Below, in pieces: positions 1 through 8,242 of a stretch of DNA of 25,485 bases. The position numbers and the translations under genes were made by a program. The notes beneath the pieces were generated by a model. The model had not been told where the DNA came from. It did not search any database and was given only the letters and a program-made list of their open reading frames with translations. Source of the stretch: HGM04593 sp964470845 (lineage in GTDB: Bacteria > Bacteroidota > Bacteroidia > Bacteroidales > Bacteroidaceae); assembly GCA_964470845.1 (NCBI GenBank), contig CAYYEL010000027.1, forward strand, positions 1 to 25,485, given 5' to 3'. Numbering within the stretch: the first letter of the stretch is position 1; the number at the start of each line of letters is the position of its first letter.

Positions 1-176
1 ACAACAGGGGTGGAAACCTGGACACCACCGTTCACATCTATAAACCAGTGTCTACCAGAGGGATTGGTAACGACACTGTTCTTTACAGTAGGAACTACGA
101 CCTCGCTTACAGTCTCCTGTGCAAAAGAGACCATTGCAATACTGGCAATAGCCAGCGACATCATAAATTTTTTCAT
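1..176 (-). CDS. Outer-membrane protein, likely OmpA-like beta-barrel (partial, C-terminus outside window)
   Basis: Only the first 58 codons are present; the gene runs off the left edge. The start is the ATG at 176-174. The first residues, MKKFMMSLAIASIAMVSFA, form a classical signal peptide with likely cleavage after Ala19 (SFA|QE), so the product is exported. The mature part contains RHWFIDVNGGVQVSTPV, which resembles the first beta-strand of OmpA-like barrel proteins of Bacteroidales (a conserved aromatic, then a glycine-rich alternating strand). That resemblance is recalled, not searched. It is separated from mutL by 257 bp, carries its own putative promoter at 318-325, and is probably transcribed independently. 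It could equally be another small outer-membrane barrel; the signal peptide is much more certain than the family. Confidence 0.6.
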   Translation of the reverse strand, partial: MKKFMMSLAIASIAMVSFAQETVSEVVVPTVKNSVVTNPSGRHWFIDVNGGVQVSTPV

Positions 177-317
177 ACTTGTATTAATTAGATACTTAAA
201 ATTATAAATTTCAACCTTGCTCCTCGCTTTTATTTAAACATAACCGATAAAAAAATGTTTGCACCATTACCGCGCACACTACCACTTTACCTAATTAAGT
301 CAATATAGCTTGGTTTG

Positions 318-325
318 CAAATTTA
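318..325 (-). promoter_or_regulatory. Putative Bacteroidota -7 promoter box for the outer-membrane protein gene
   Basis: Read on the minus strand the box is TAAATTTG, a full match to the TAnnTTTG -7 consensus of Bacteroidota sigma-70 promoters. No convincing TTTG lies at the usual distance upstream. If used, transcription would begin near 313 and give a leader of about 137 nt before the ATG at 176. The box overlaps a perfect 16-bp palindrome at 319-334. Confidence 0.35.
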
Positions 326-334
326 CGTAAATTT
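319..334. repeat. Perfect 16-bp palindrome (possible operator)
   Basis: The sequence is AAATTTACGTAAATTT, identical to its reverse complement and centred at 326.5. It overlaps the putative -7 box at 318-325, which is where an operator for a dimeric repressor would sit. AT-rich palindromes of this size can arise by chance, so the assignment rests on the overlap. Confidence 0.35.
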
Positions 335-378
335 TATTAACACTTACACTAAAGCTTATCGAAAAACCACACTGTTAA

Positions 379-401
379 CATATTTTAACTATAAAAATAT
401 G
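379..401. repeat. AT-rich stem-loop downstream of mutL
   Basis: CATATTTT at 379-386 pairs with AAAATATG at 394-401 around a 7-base loop. It lies about 33 bp past the mutL stop. The stem is weak and no clear U-tract follows it on the minus strand, so a terminator role is only possible. Confidence 0.25.
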
Positions 402-433
402 CTTTATCAGCTATTTCACGGGGCTTTTCATTG

Positions 434-2284
434 TCAACGGCCGAATTTTCGGTCAATATCACTATCGGGCATTATATACACTATTATTTGCCCGTCGGGC
501 GTGCGAGCCGGCTCATTTGTTCTAAAAAGCGCCGAAATAAGTTCGGACATCTCCTCGGGGGAGAGAATCTGCCCTTTTACAATTGCAACCTTGCGTGCCA
601 TAGACAAAGCCAGCCTATGGTGCAACTCCTTATCGCACATATTGCTTGTCTGCTCCATTGCCGAATGTATTATATCCATCAACAACTCCGACGGCGCAAG
701 TCCATCGGCACCGACAGGAGCTCCATTGAGTGAATAGCTGCTGCCACCCAACGACGAGACATCGAAGCCCAAACTCTGAATTTCAGTTGTTATTGCTTCA
801 AGAGCAACCGCCTCGGCAGGGGCAAGCTCTATCCGTTCGGGAAACAGCAGGCCTTGCACGTAGCCTCTCTGAGTACCCAACTGTGCAATATATTTCTCGT
901 ACAACACTCTTATGTGTGCGCGTCGCTGATGCACCCACATTAACCCCGACTTTACAGGAATTAACAGATACTGCCCTTTATACTGCGACATTGGCACAAA
1001 TTCATCAACCGCAAAATGTTGCACCGGTTCCTCGGACGGTGTCGGCGTCATTTGTGGCTCGACCGTTACATCCTCTTCAAATGGCGAGGGGTCAATTACC
1101 GGCATTTTTGTATCACCATACAACATTTCCCAATTGTCGCCGCCTCGCTGATAATCGGGTTTTATGCGACGGAAAGGGTTATAATCGGCTTTATATGATA
1201 TTCGGGGAGCTGCTATGGGTTGATTATCGGTTGCAACATTTATAGCCGGAATTTCGGGCATCTCCTCGGTATCAAAATCGAGCCCCGGGGTTGCATTGAA
1301 TCGTCCCAACGACTCGCGCACGGCGGCGGCAATGATTTTCCATAGGCTCTGCTCGTCCTCGAATTTTATCTCGGTCTTTGTAGGGTGAATATTTACATCT
1401 ATTCGCGAGGGCTCGACACTGAAGCACAGAAAAAACGGTACCTGCTCGCCTTGAGGTATCATCTGACTGTATGCCTCCATCACCGCCTTAGCAAAATAGG
1501 GGTGTCTCATATATCTTCCATTGACAAAGAAATACTGTTGTGCACCCTTTTTGCGAGCACTCTCGGGAGCACCTACAAAGCCTTTTATTTCGAGAAGCGA
1601 GCTACTCACCTGCACCTCGATTAGTTGCGAGCTGATTTTTTTTCCGAAAATATCGAGAATGCGCTTGCGCATCGAAGCGGCGGGAAGCGAGAAAACCTCG
1701 GTGTCATTATGCTTGAGGGTAAATTCCACATCGCAGTTTATGAGCGCCACACGCTCGAATTCCGTGATTATGTTATTAAATTCCGTCTGTATTGATTTTA
1801 AAAATTTCCTACGAGCCGGAATATTGAAAAACAGATTCTTTACTTTGAAGTTACTGCCCACGGGACACATAACAGCCTCTTGCGCATCGAGTGTCGAGCC
1901 CGAGAAGGCTATACGCGTACCGAGGTCGCTGTCGGCACGGCGGGTCAGAAGCTCCACCTGCGACACTGCCACTATCGAAGCTAAGGCCTCGCCTCTGAAT
2001 CCCATTGTACGCAACGCAAACAGGTCGTCGGCACTTTTTATCTTAGATGTTGCGTGGCGCTCAAATGCCAATCGCGCATCGGTCTCGGACATTCCCGAGC
2101 CGTTATCAACAATCTGTATCAGCGTACGTCCGCCGTCGCTTATTATCACATCCACCTTTGTTGCTCCTGCATCGACGGCATTCTCCATAAGTTCCTTTAC
2201 CACCGAGCCCGGACGCTGCACCACCTCGCCCGCCGCAATCTGATTGGCGACCGAATCGGGCAATAAATGTATTATATCCTGCAT
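434..2284 (-). CDS. mutL: DNA mismatch repair protein MutL
   Basis: MutL couples mismatch recognition by MutS to strand removal. The 616-residue length is normal. The N-terminal GHKL ATPase is intact: ELMENAVDAGA with Glu34 and Asn35, IVDNGSGM at 58-65, GFRGEAL at 95-101 and VNIHPTK at 297-303. A low-complexity, proline-rich linker spans roughly 335-430, followed by a C-terminal dimerisation domain. The metal-binding endonuclease motif DQHA(x)2E(x)4E is degenerate here (VHQRRAHIRVLYE at 451-463), and the CPHG motif reads TPDG at 595-598. This copy therefore looks endonuclease-deficient. It is the last gene of the foldase/OstA cluster, with 11 bp between it and the 98-codon gene upstream. The ATG at 2284 matches the usual MutL start (hydrophobic residues, then IAAGEVV). 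Confidence 0.97.
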   Translation of the reverse strand: MQDIIHLLPDSVANQIAAGEVVQRPGSVVKELMENAVDAGATKVDVIISDGGRTLIQIVDNGSGMSETDARLAFERHATSKIKSADDLFALRTMGFRGEALASIVAVSQVELLTRRADSDLGTRIAFSGSTLDAQEAVMCPVGSNFKVKNLFFNIPARRKFLKSIQTEFNNIITEFERVALINCDVEFTLKHNDTEVFSLPAASMRKRILDIFGKKISSQLIEVQVSSSLLEIKGFVGAPESARKKGAQQYFFVNGRYMRHPYFAKAVMEAYSQMIPQGEQVPFFLCFSVEPSRIDVNIHPTKTEIKFEDEQSLWKIIAAAVRESLGRFNATPGLDFDTEEMPEIPAINVATDNQPIAAPRISYKADYNPFRRIKPDYQRGGDNWEMLYGDTKMPVIDPSPFEEDVTVEPQMTPTPSEEPVQHFAVDEFVPMSQYKGQYLLIPVKSGLMWVHQRRAHIRVLYEKYIAQLGTQRGYVQGLLFPERIELAPAEAVALEAITTEIQSLGFDVSSLGGSSYSLNGAPVGADGLAPSELLMDIIHSAMEQTSNMCDKELHHRLALSMARKVAIVKGQILSPEEMSELISALFRTNEPARTPDGQIIVYIMPDSDIDRKFGR

Positions 2285-2295
2285 ATTGGTGTCTA

Positions 2296-2592
2296 TTAGA
2301 ATGTAAGGTTGCCTGTAACAAGATAATGGAGTATGTAGAGGAACACCACCAATCCCACCAAAATTGCCTTTGTCGAGAAGCGCGTGCCCTCTTCGCGGCG
2401 ACGCTTAAGGTGTGTAGTCGAGCCGCTTATAGCCTCACGTATCCTCTCGGCGCGTGTCTCCTCTTTCGGAGGCAACATTCCAAGGTCGCGCTTGGCATTC
2501 TCAACTATTTTGTCGAGTTTTTCCTTGCGCTCATCAACAAAAATATATTTGTGGTCGAACCTGCGCGGCTCGCGCATCTTAAAAAATCCCAT
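2296..2592 (-). CDS. Small conserved Bacteroidales protein with one C-terminal membrane helix
   Basis: A 98-residue basic protein of unknown function. Residues 1-70 are highly charged, with a predicted helical stretch rich in Lys, Arg and Glu. Residues about 75-93 (AILVGLVVFLYILHYLVTG) form a single hydrophobic membrane segment, so it is probably a tail-anchored inner-membrane protein with its N-terminus in the cytoplasm. It lies between the OstA-like gene (27 bp upstream) and mutL (11 bp downstream) on the same strand, so it is almost certainly cotranscribed. I recall similar small proteins beside mutL in Bacteroides, but I do not know a name or function. Confidence 0.8.
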   Translation of the reverse strand: MGFFKMREPRRFDHKYIFVDERKEKLDKIVENAKRDLGMLPPKEETRAERIREAISGSTTHLKRRREEGTRFSTKAILVGLVVFLYILHYLVTGNLTF

Positions 2593-2619
2593 AATATTCC
2601 TCCTCTCCTCGTTATTTTA

Positions 2620-4257
2620 TCACCTTATGTTATCGAGCGACGGCAGAGGTATATTTTGTCGCTTCACCTTCTTTAGCATCTGGTCGCGGCGTTTACCTCT
2701 CCAATTGAAAATATCTTCCTTACTACGCGGTCGCATATAATCGAGCCACACAAAATTGGGCAAGAAGCGCACCGAGGCCGGAATTTGGCTCATTGGATAG
2801 AATATTCCGTCGGCCTTCGTGGGGGCTATTATCTTGTCAACCTCACCATCTTTCATAAAAGCCGATAATCGTCCGGTCTCGGTAGTATTCAATCCAAGAA
2901 GCAGACTATCGCTGTCGAGCGGATAATAGCGCACAAGCACACTGCCAATCACCTGCATCTCGGCCAACTTCTTGTTGCGGAAGAAGAATTTCATCTCTTT
3001 ACCGCTTATTTGATTATAGTTTACCGAATCGACGTGCTCGGCATACAGTGTTTGGTTTATTATGTGTACCCAATCAATCGAGGCTGTGTCCATATACATT
3101 TTTATCTCCTCGCCCAGCAGTTGCTGCGTTCCGTACCACAATACAGGATCTTTATACATTGTCATACAACTATCGCGCGTGTCGAACACCAACGAGTCGC
3201 ACGCAGCCTGAATGTCGCTTCGATAGGCACGTACTTTATGGCAGGCTCTTATCTTGCGGTAGAGCGAGTCGGTGTCTATATTATAAGTAAGAGCCCATAT
3301 TGTATCGGAGTGCATATATAGTGTATCGACACCTTGCGAAAAGTCCATCACCACCGCACGCCCTGTTACGTAGGCCGAGTCGCTGAGCTCGTCCATAAAG
3401 CCATACTCGCCTGTGAGCATATTGCGTGCAACCGTGTCGGTATATACAATATCTCCAAAAACCTCGCTAAAGCCTCGGGCGGCATCATAAAAGAGAGAAT
3501 CGCCGGTAAGTTCCTTTGTACCGTTTGCCACCACCGAGCGCTTGAGCAATGTTGCCTGACGATTGGCCGTATTATAGCGACCGAGCGACGAGCGTATGTG
3601 GTTACTGCCGTTAAAAATATCGGTCGGGCCTACGATTGTGGCAATATTGCTGGCCGTATTATAGTGCAGAGTATCGCTATTGAGCAGGAATTGCGGATTC
3701 TGAAGCGCAACGTCATCGGTAAAAACAGCCTCTTTTGTGGTCAGGTCATACTGTCCCCAATGCGAGTCGAGCGTGCTTTGTTCGTCGCTCAATGTTCCAC
3801 CGTTAAAATAGTAAGCGAGATTTATATTGCGGTCAAAATTGAGGCTGTCGGTCTCAAGCACTGTCGCCTTATCTATCAAGCGTACATTGTTGCGCACACG
3901 GGCAATATTCTGCTCGCCATCATAGTCGGCATAATCGCCATAGAGGTAGAGTGTATCGCCCTGCTCCATCCGCACATTACCGAAGGCCTGAACCGAGTTG
4001 CGCTTGGTGTAAAGATAGGCACTGTCGCAGTACATATACATACTATCGTGGCGCAATTCGACGTCGCCAACCAGAATTATTGCATCGGGCAGACGCTCTT
4101 TGTCGCCTTTTGTTATGTCGGCGTGCAGCATATGCACATAATCTTTCTTGCGACCCGATATTGTGTCGCTGTCAACGGCCTGCTTAATTTGCGCCTCACT
4201 CGGTGCTGCAAATATAAGGCTCAAAAAGAATATTGCTGCCTTTACCCTCTGCATCAT
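2620..4257 (-). CDS. OstA-like periplasmic protein (LptA/LptD N-terminal-like repeats)
   Basis: The 545-residue protein starts with a signal peptide (MMQRVKAAIFFLSLIFA, likely cleavage after Ala22, SEA|Q). Most of the rest consists of beta-strand repeats of the OstA type: short segments such as ILVGDVELRHDSMYMYCDSA, then FGNVRMEQGDTLYLYGD, recurring to about residue 400 with the pattern D(S/T)LY/DSAY. In characterised bacteria this fold forms the beta-jellyroll bridge that carries LPS from the inner to the outer membrane (LptA and the LptD N-terminus). No C-terminal barrel is evident, so it is better called LptA-like than LptD. Its start overlaps the surA stop (ATGA at 4257-4254), which implies translational coupling. 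Substrate transport is inferred from the family. A second in-frame ATG at 4254 is an alternative start. Confidence 0.85.
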   Translation of the reverse strand: MMQRVKAAIFFLSLIFAAPSEAQIKQAVDSDTISGRKKDYVHMLHADITKGDKERLPDAIILVGDVELRHDSMYMYCDSAYLYTKRNSVQAFGNVRMEQGDTLYLYGDYADYDGEQNIARVRNNVRLIDKATVLETDSLNFDRNINLAYYFNGGTLSDEQSTLDSHWGQYDLTTKEAVFTDDVALQNPQFLLNSDTLHYNTASNIATIVGPTDIFNGSNHIRSSLGRYNTANRQATLLKRSVVANGTKELTGDSLFYDAARGFSEVFGDIVYTDTVARNMLTGEYGFMDELSDSAYVTGRAVVMDFSQGVDTLYMHSDTIWALTYNIDTDSLYRKIRACHKVRAYRSDIQAACDSLVFDTRDSCMTMYKDPVLWYGTQQLLGEEIKMYMDTASIDWVHIINQTLYAEHVDSVNYNQISGKEMKFFFRNKKLAEMQVIGSVLVRYYPLDSDSLLLGLNTTETGRLSAFMKDGEVDKIIAPTKADGIFYPMSQIPASVRFLPNFVWLDYMRPRSKEDIFNWRGKRRDQMLKKVKRQNIPLPSLDNIR

Positions 4258-5612
4258 TTATTATCGTCGTAAAAGACCCAACCGGGATACTTAAATTCGC
4301 AATTGCGACTGTCGCGGTTAATCTTTACAAATGTATTCTTTTGCTTAGCTTTTATCCACTCCTCAATCTTGTCGCGACCTGCTTTGTCGAGATAAATATC
4401 CTTGAGCTGCTCGTAGTCGTCGCGCAGATTGGCTTTGTGTCCCTCGATTCTCGATTTCAGTTTCACAATTGCACACACTATTTTATCGTTGCTCATACGC
4501 ATAGTAAAGGGAGCCGATATTTCACCAACCTGCATCCCGTCAACTACTCGGGCAACATCAACGGGCAGGTCTTGCATTTCAAAGCGCGACGATGCAGTAC
4601 CCTTGTTGTACATAAGACCATAGTTATTGCGCGTCTCTTTATCGTGTGAGATTATCTCGGCAGCCTCTTCAAATGTATATTTCTGTTCTTTTATTTCGCT
4701 TGCCACAGTGTCGAGACGCAGCATCATTGTCTTGATACTCTCGTTTGAAAGGCGCGGTTTTTTTAGAATGTGGCGCACTTTGACGCGGTCGCCACGCTTT
4801 TCTATCAACTGTATAATGTGGTAGCCATACTCCGATTTTACAATTTTTGATACCTTGTTGGGGTCGGTAAGATTAAATGCCACATTGGCAAAGTCGGGGT
4901 CAAACTCGGCACGTGCTCTAAAGTCGAGCTCGCCACCCTTACGTGCCGACGGGCACTCGGAATAGAAAAGAGCAAGGGTCGAGAATGATGTCTCGCCGCT
5001 GTTTATACGCTCGGTATAGTCGCGCAACTCGCTTTTTATGCGTTCCTCTTCTTCGGCCTCAATTTCGGGCACCATTGTTATAATCTGTACCTCGACCTGT
5101 GATTGAATATAAGGAATGCTGTCCTGTGGCAATGAATTATAATATCGACGCACTAATGCAGGCGACACCTTTATATCGCCCACAATATTGCCCTTTACCG
5201 TCTCAATCATTCCTTGGTTACGGAACATATCAAAGAGTTTCTCACGTATAAGGCTCGACTTCATATCAAAGTACTCCTCCATTTTCTCTTTAGAGCCTAT
5301 TCCTTGGATATACTCCTCTATCCTCTGATCGACACTCTGCATCACATACGACTCGTTAACCTCGACACTGTCGAGTGCCGCTTGGTGCAGGAACAACTGT
5401 TGCACAGCAAGCTCCTCGCCAACCACACAGTAAGGGTCGCCCTCGAATTTCTGTCCGTTGGCGAGCCACATTTTTACATTTTCCTCTATTTCGGAACGTA
5501 GTATGGCCTTGTCGCCCACTACCCACTCGACGCGGTCTATAATATTATCTTGTGCCTTGAGCCCCGAGAGGGACAAAGCAACCAACAGGCATATAAAAAT
5601 TCTTTGTCTCAT
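4254..5612 (-). CDS. surA: SurA-like periplasmic peptidyl-prolyl isomerase
   Basis: SurA-type chaperones escort outer-membrane proteins through the periplasm. The 452-residue product has a signal peptide (MRQRIFICLLVALSLSGLKA, cleavage after Ala20). An N-terminal SurA chaperone region follows (about 21-165, starting IIDRVEWVVGDKAILRSEIE). Two parvulin-type domains lie at about 172-275 (KGGELDFRARAEFDPDFANVAF, then SEYGYHIIQLIEKRGDR) and 277-388 (VKVRHILKKPR, ending near IVKLKSRIEGHKA). The second domain departs more from the catalytic consensus. The architecture and length match SurA. Its ATG overlaps the stop of the upstream lipoprotein gene (ATGA at 5612-5609), and its stop overlaps the ostA-like start, so three envelope genes are translationally coupled. 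Confidence 0.9.
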   Translation of the reverse strand: MRQRIFICLLVALSLSGLKAQDNIIDRVEWVVGDKAILRSEIEENVKMWLANGQKFEGDPYCVVGEELAVQQLFLHQAALDSVEVNESYVMQSVDQRIEEYIQGIGSKEKMEEYFDMKSSLIREKLFDMFRNQGMIETVKGNIVGDIKVSPALVRRYYNSLPQDSIPYIQSQVEVQIITMVPEIEAEEEERIKSELRDYTERINSGETSFSTLALFYSECPSARKGGELDFRARAEFDPDFANVAFNLTDPNKVSKIVKSEYGYHIIQLIEKRGDRVKVRHILKKPRLSNESIKTMMLRLDTVASEIKEQKYTFEEAAEIISHDKETRNNYGLMYNKGTASSRFEMQDLPVDVARVVDGMQVGEISAPFTMRMSNDKIVCAIVKLKSRIEGHKANLRDDYEQLKDIYLDKAGRDKIEEWIKAKQKNTFVKINRDSRNCEFKYPGWVFYDDNK

Positions 5613-6520
5613 TTATTATCATTTTTTTCTGTATCTGCAAACAAAGCAGAAGATTCATTATCGTAAAAAACTATCTTTCCCTCGTCAATGGCTTTATTGT
5701 AAAGGTCGCGCTTAACATTCTTCACAAAATTGGCTTTCATTGAGTTAAGCAACAGACTGTGTATCTCGTCCGAGGCAAGTTCTATGGGTTTATTATCGCC
5801 CTTTTTAAGCACTGCAACCACGCTTAGCATATAACGATGGGTGCTATCGGCAACCTCGACAAAATCATCCTTTGCAAGTTTTTTTTCGAGTGTCTCCACT
5901 GTCAACGGCATTTTGGCGGCTATCGAGGGCAACGAGTGCCAACTGTCAACAAAATAGTCATAAGTAACAGCATTTGTTATATTGTACTTTTCTATATTCT
6001 CGATATTCTCAGGGGTCAGGTTCGCAAGCCACTTGCGCACCGACGAAAGACGGGGCGCAGCGACGGGCAGTTTAAGAAAAATTCCCTGCACCTGCGGTTC
6101 TTCGAGTTTAAAAAGTTCGCTGTTGTTATAATAAAAAGTATCTACCTCTTCTTGGGTCAAATTGGGACGCAACTGCTGCTCAATCAATCGTTCCTGATAG
6201 ATGTTCAAGAGTAGTGCCCTGCGGTAATTCTCGACCAGATGCTCAACCTCTCCCGCGCTCGGTACGTTGCGCTGCGCCATCCGATAGAAAAGTATATCTT
6301 CGAGCCATCGACGCACATAATCGTTAACAAATGCCGCACTATCAATTGTTGGCAGAGCCGTTACGTACAGCGCTGCAACATCCTCTTTGTACAGAATATC
6401 TTTGCCGATGCCCACCAGAGGCGTACGCCCACGGTGGTCAATCTCGCTCTCGCACGACGTCATTGCAAGCAACGCCGCACACAGTAACATAGGCAATTTG
6501 TATATTCTGATAAAGTTCAT
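5609..6520 (-). CDS. Foldase-like lipoprotein (PpiC/SurA-related, degenerate isomerase domain)
   Basis: The chosen start is the ATG at 6520, giving 303 residues and a clean lipoprotein signal (KLPMLLCAALLAMTSC, lipid Cys23). Starts further upstream at 6553 or 6535 only add residues before the signal. The helical N-terminal part (about 40-125: FVNDYVRRWLEDILFYRMAQR, then LLLNIYQERLIEQQL) resembles SurA/PrsA chaperone regions. The middle (about 140-240), where a parvulin domain would sit, lacks the usual HILI and GGELGW-type signatures, so isomerase activity is doubtful. Its position between a parvulin foldase and surA in one cluster supports a chaperone role for outer-membrane proteins. Being lipid-anchored, it could work at a membrane face. 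Function is inferred. Confidence 0.7.
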   Translation of the reverse strand: MNFIRIYKLPMLLCAALLAMTSCESEIDHRGRTPLVGIGKDILYKEDVAALYVTALPTIDSAAFVNDYVRRWLEDILFYRMAQRNVPSAGEVEHLVENYRRALLLNIYQERLIEQQLRPNLTQEEVDTFYYNNSELFKLEEPQVQGIFLKLPVAAPRLSSVRKWLANLTPENIENIEKYNITNAVTYDYFVDSWHSLPSIAAKMPLTVETLEKKLAKDDFVEVADSTHRYMLSVVAVLKKGDNKPIELASDEIHSLLLNSMKANFVKNVKRDLYNKAIDEGKIVFYDNESSALFADTEKNDNK

Positions 6521-6628
6521 TTTCAAAAACACCATTGGTGGCTCAGTGGCCAAATATTATCAAACGAGCGAAGAGTAAAGCCTACCTTAAAAACTCTCAG
6601 CGAGTGCAGAATATTTTCGCACGCAGTG

Positions 6629-6636
6629 CAAAGATA
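6629..6636 (-). promoter_or_regulatory. Putative -7 promoter box for lipoprotein-surA-ostA-mutL
   Basis: On the minus strand this reads TATCTTTG, a full TAnnTTTG match, placed just after the stop of the upstream foldase gene and 109 bp before the lipoprotein ATG. Transcription would start near 6624. A clear -33 TTTG is not seen. The 6521-6650 gap also holds small stems (GCAC/GTGC near 6620, ACTC/GAGT near 6595). Confidence 0.4.
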
Positions 6637-6650
6637 GTAAATTAGCTGTT

Positions 6651-8060
6651 TCATTTGTGGTTATTAACGGTTTTTAGCACCTCATCGTCAACTTCCACTT
6701 TAAACTTTTTACGCAATTTCTTGAGCCAACGCTCCTCAAGATATTTTTGATAATCGTTTATAACGTGTCCCTTTACATCCTTATAAGTCTCGGGTTTTTC
6801 GAGCAGTGTACCCGCAACGTCCACAAGTGTAAAGCCGCGTTTAAGCGTGCCACCATCGCCCTGTCCGAACACAATCTTATCTACCCAACCATTATCGCCA
6901 ATTGAGAATATTCCCATTTCTATGCGAATAGTAAATACCGAATCGACATAAAAATTATCCTTCATAATCTGACGATACTCCTCTTGAGGCGCCGTAGCAA
7001 ATAATTGCTTAGCTTTTTGCATATCCTGCTCGTTGTTAGCATATATTACAGCACCACGATAACGCGGAGTTTCAAATTTATATTTCTTCTTATTCTTTTT
7101 AAAGTATTTTGTAAGCCCGGCCTCGTCATTCGATGCCTTATCCCACACCTCACGCGTCGAGACTTCAAAAAACAGCAGGCCGTCGTAATACTCGGTCATA
7201 AGATTGCCAAATTCGGGGTATTTTGTCTCAAGCAAGCTATCCTCGCGTGCAAGAGCCTGCTCGGGAGTAATATTCCCGCCCATTTCACGTGCCAACTGAC
7301 GCCCTTTCATAAGACGAGCCACGTTGCGTATTCCACGTTTCTCAAGCATCGAAATAATCACATCACGATAGTCGCGGTACTGCCCGAAAGGACGCATTCC
7401 GTAGCGCTGCACAATGTGATAACCGACAGGCGAACGGAAAGGCTTCGACACCGCACTGTCTGCAAGCGAGAATGCCACATTCTCAAACTCGGGATAAGTT
7501 TGTCCGCGCACAACTTCAAACGGTTGCAAGACAGCCTCATTCAGCCCTATAAGTTTAGCAGCATCAGCCATCGATGCCCCACCCTCTATAGCAGCATAAG
7601 CCTTGTCAATCACCATTTTAACAGAGTCGGCCACAGCCTGTGCATCCTGCTGTTTTAATGGAATAAAAATGTGCGACACTTTAAGAAAACCGTCAATCAC
7701 TGCCGAATCCTTGGCATATATTTTATATGCCTCATTCTCAATGTAACTGTGGTCGATAAGATAATTCTCGGCAAGCTGCGCACGATTATTGGCAAGCTCC
7801 TCTATGAAACTCGAAAGAGTATCGAGTTGCATAGCCTCGGCCTCGGCCACTTTCAATTTAAAATCGATATACATTGGCAGATACTCTTTTACCGCCTTAC
7901 GATTCTCGCCCAAAGTAGCATTATTCTTGTTAAGTGCATACTCAAATTCGGAGCGCTTAACCTCTTTTCCATTTATACGCATAAGCACAGGATTACTCTC
8001 TTGTGCCATTATTGACATTGCCGACAGCATTAGCAGGGCAACCGCAAACATTCTCTTCAT
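6651..8060 (-). CDS. Periplasmic peptidyl-prolyl cis-trans isomerase, parvulin type
   Basis: The ATG at 8060 is preferred because it starts directly with a signal peptide (MKRMFAVALLMLSAMSIMA|QES, 469 residues in all); the ATG at 8108 would put 16 polar residues in front of it. A SurA-like helical region occupies about 25-115 and a parvulin domain lies at about 123-222 (VSHIFIPLKQQDAQAV, then EFENVAFSLADSAVSKPF and GYHIVQRYGMRP). The C-terminal half (about 230-469) looks like a degenerate second isomerase/chaperone module with a very basic tail near 445. Role: folding of exported or outer-membrane proteins in the periplasm, inferred from the family and from sitting upstream of a second foldase and surA. 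It follows guaB, with a strong hairpin between them. Confidence 0.85.
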   Translation of the reverse strand: MKRMFAVALLMLSAMSIMAQESNPVLMRINGKEVKRSEFEYALNKNNATLGENRKAVKEYLPMYIDFKLKVAEAEAMQLDTLSSFIEELANNRAQLAENYLIDHSYIENEAYKIYAKDSAVIDGFLKVSHIFIPLKQQDAQAVADSVKMVIDKAYAAIEGGASMADAAKLIGLNEAVLQPFEVVRGQTYPEFENVAFSLADSAVSKPFRSPVGYHIVQRYGMRPFGQYRDYRDVIISMLEKRGIRNVARLMKGRQLAREMGGNITPEQALAREDSLLETKYPEFGNLMTEYYDGLLFFEVSTREVWDKASNDEAGLTKYFKKNKKKYKFETPRYRGAVIYANNEQDMQKAKQLFATAPQEEYRQIMKDNFYVDSVFTIRIEMGIFSIGDNGWVDKIVFGQGDGGTLKRGFTLVDVAGTLLEKPETYKDVKGHVINDYQKYLEERWLKKLRKKFKVEVDDEVLKTVNNHK

Positions 8061-8094
8061 CTGTTCTCTGTACTTTATTGTTTTTACGCAGATT

Positions 8095-8134
8095 AGAAGC
8101 TGTGTCAAAATCTTTTTATTTTGATACAGCTTCT
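8095..8134. terminator. Strong 16-bp stem-loop between guaB and the foldase gene
   Basis: AGAAGCTGTGTCAAAA at 8095-8110 pairs with TTTTGATACAGCTTCT at 8119-8134, with one mismatch or wobble and an 8-base loop. It lies about 108 bp past the guaB stop and 34 bp before the next start. The stem ends in AAAA/TTTT, but no U-run follows on the minus strand. It is probably a terminator or mRNA-end structure for guaB, and may also sit in the leader of the foldase transcript. Confidence 0.55.
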
Positions 8135-8242
8135 TACCTATATTCTACAAATATGTAACACCATCACTCAAACATCTCGGAAGCATCGTCGAGCCAAGAT
8201 TACTCTCAAGAGTGGCACGATACATATTCACACAGCACCATT

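Noticed and set aside
1521..2243. A 240-codon open frame on the plus strand
   Set aside because: Antisense to the conserved ATPase domain of mutL; no independent evidence for a gene.
3334..4272. A 312-codon open frame on the plus strand
   Set aside because: It is the antisense of the OstA-like gene, with composition typical of a shadow frame and no recognisable motif.
8061..8108. Upstream start at 8108 for the parvulin foldase
   Set aside because: It would place 16 residues in front of a clear signal peptide that begins at the ATG at 8060.
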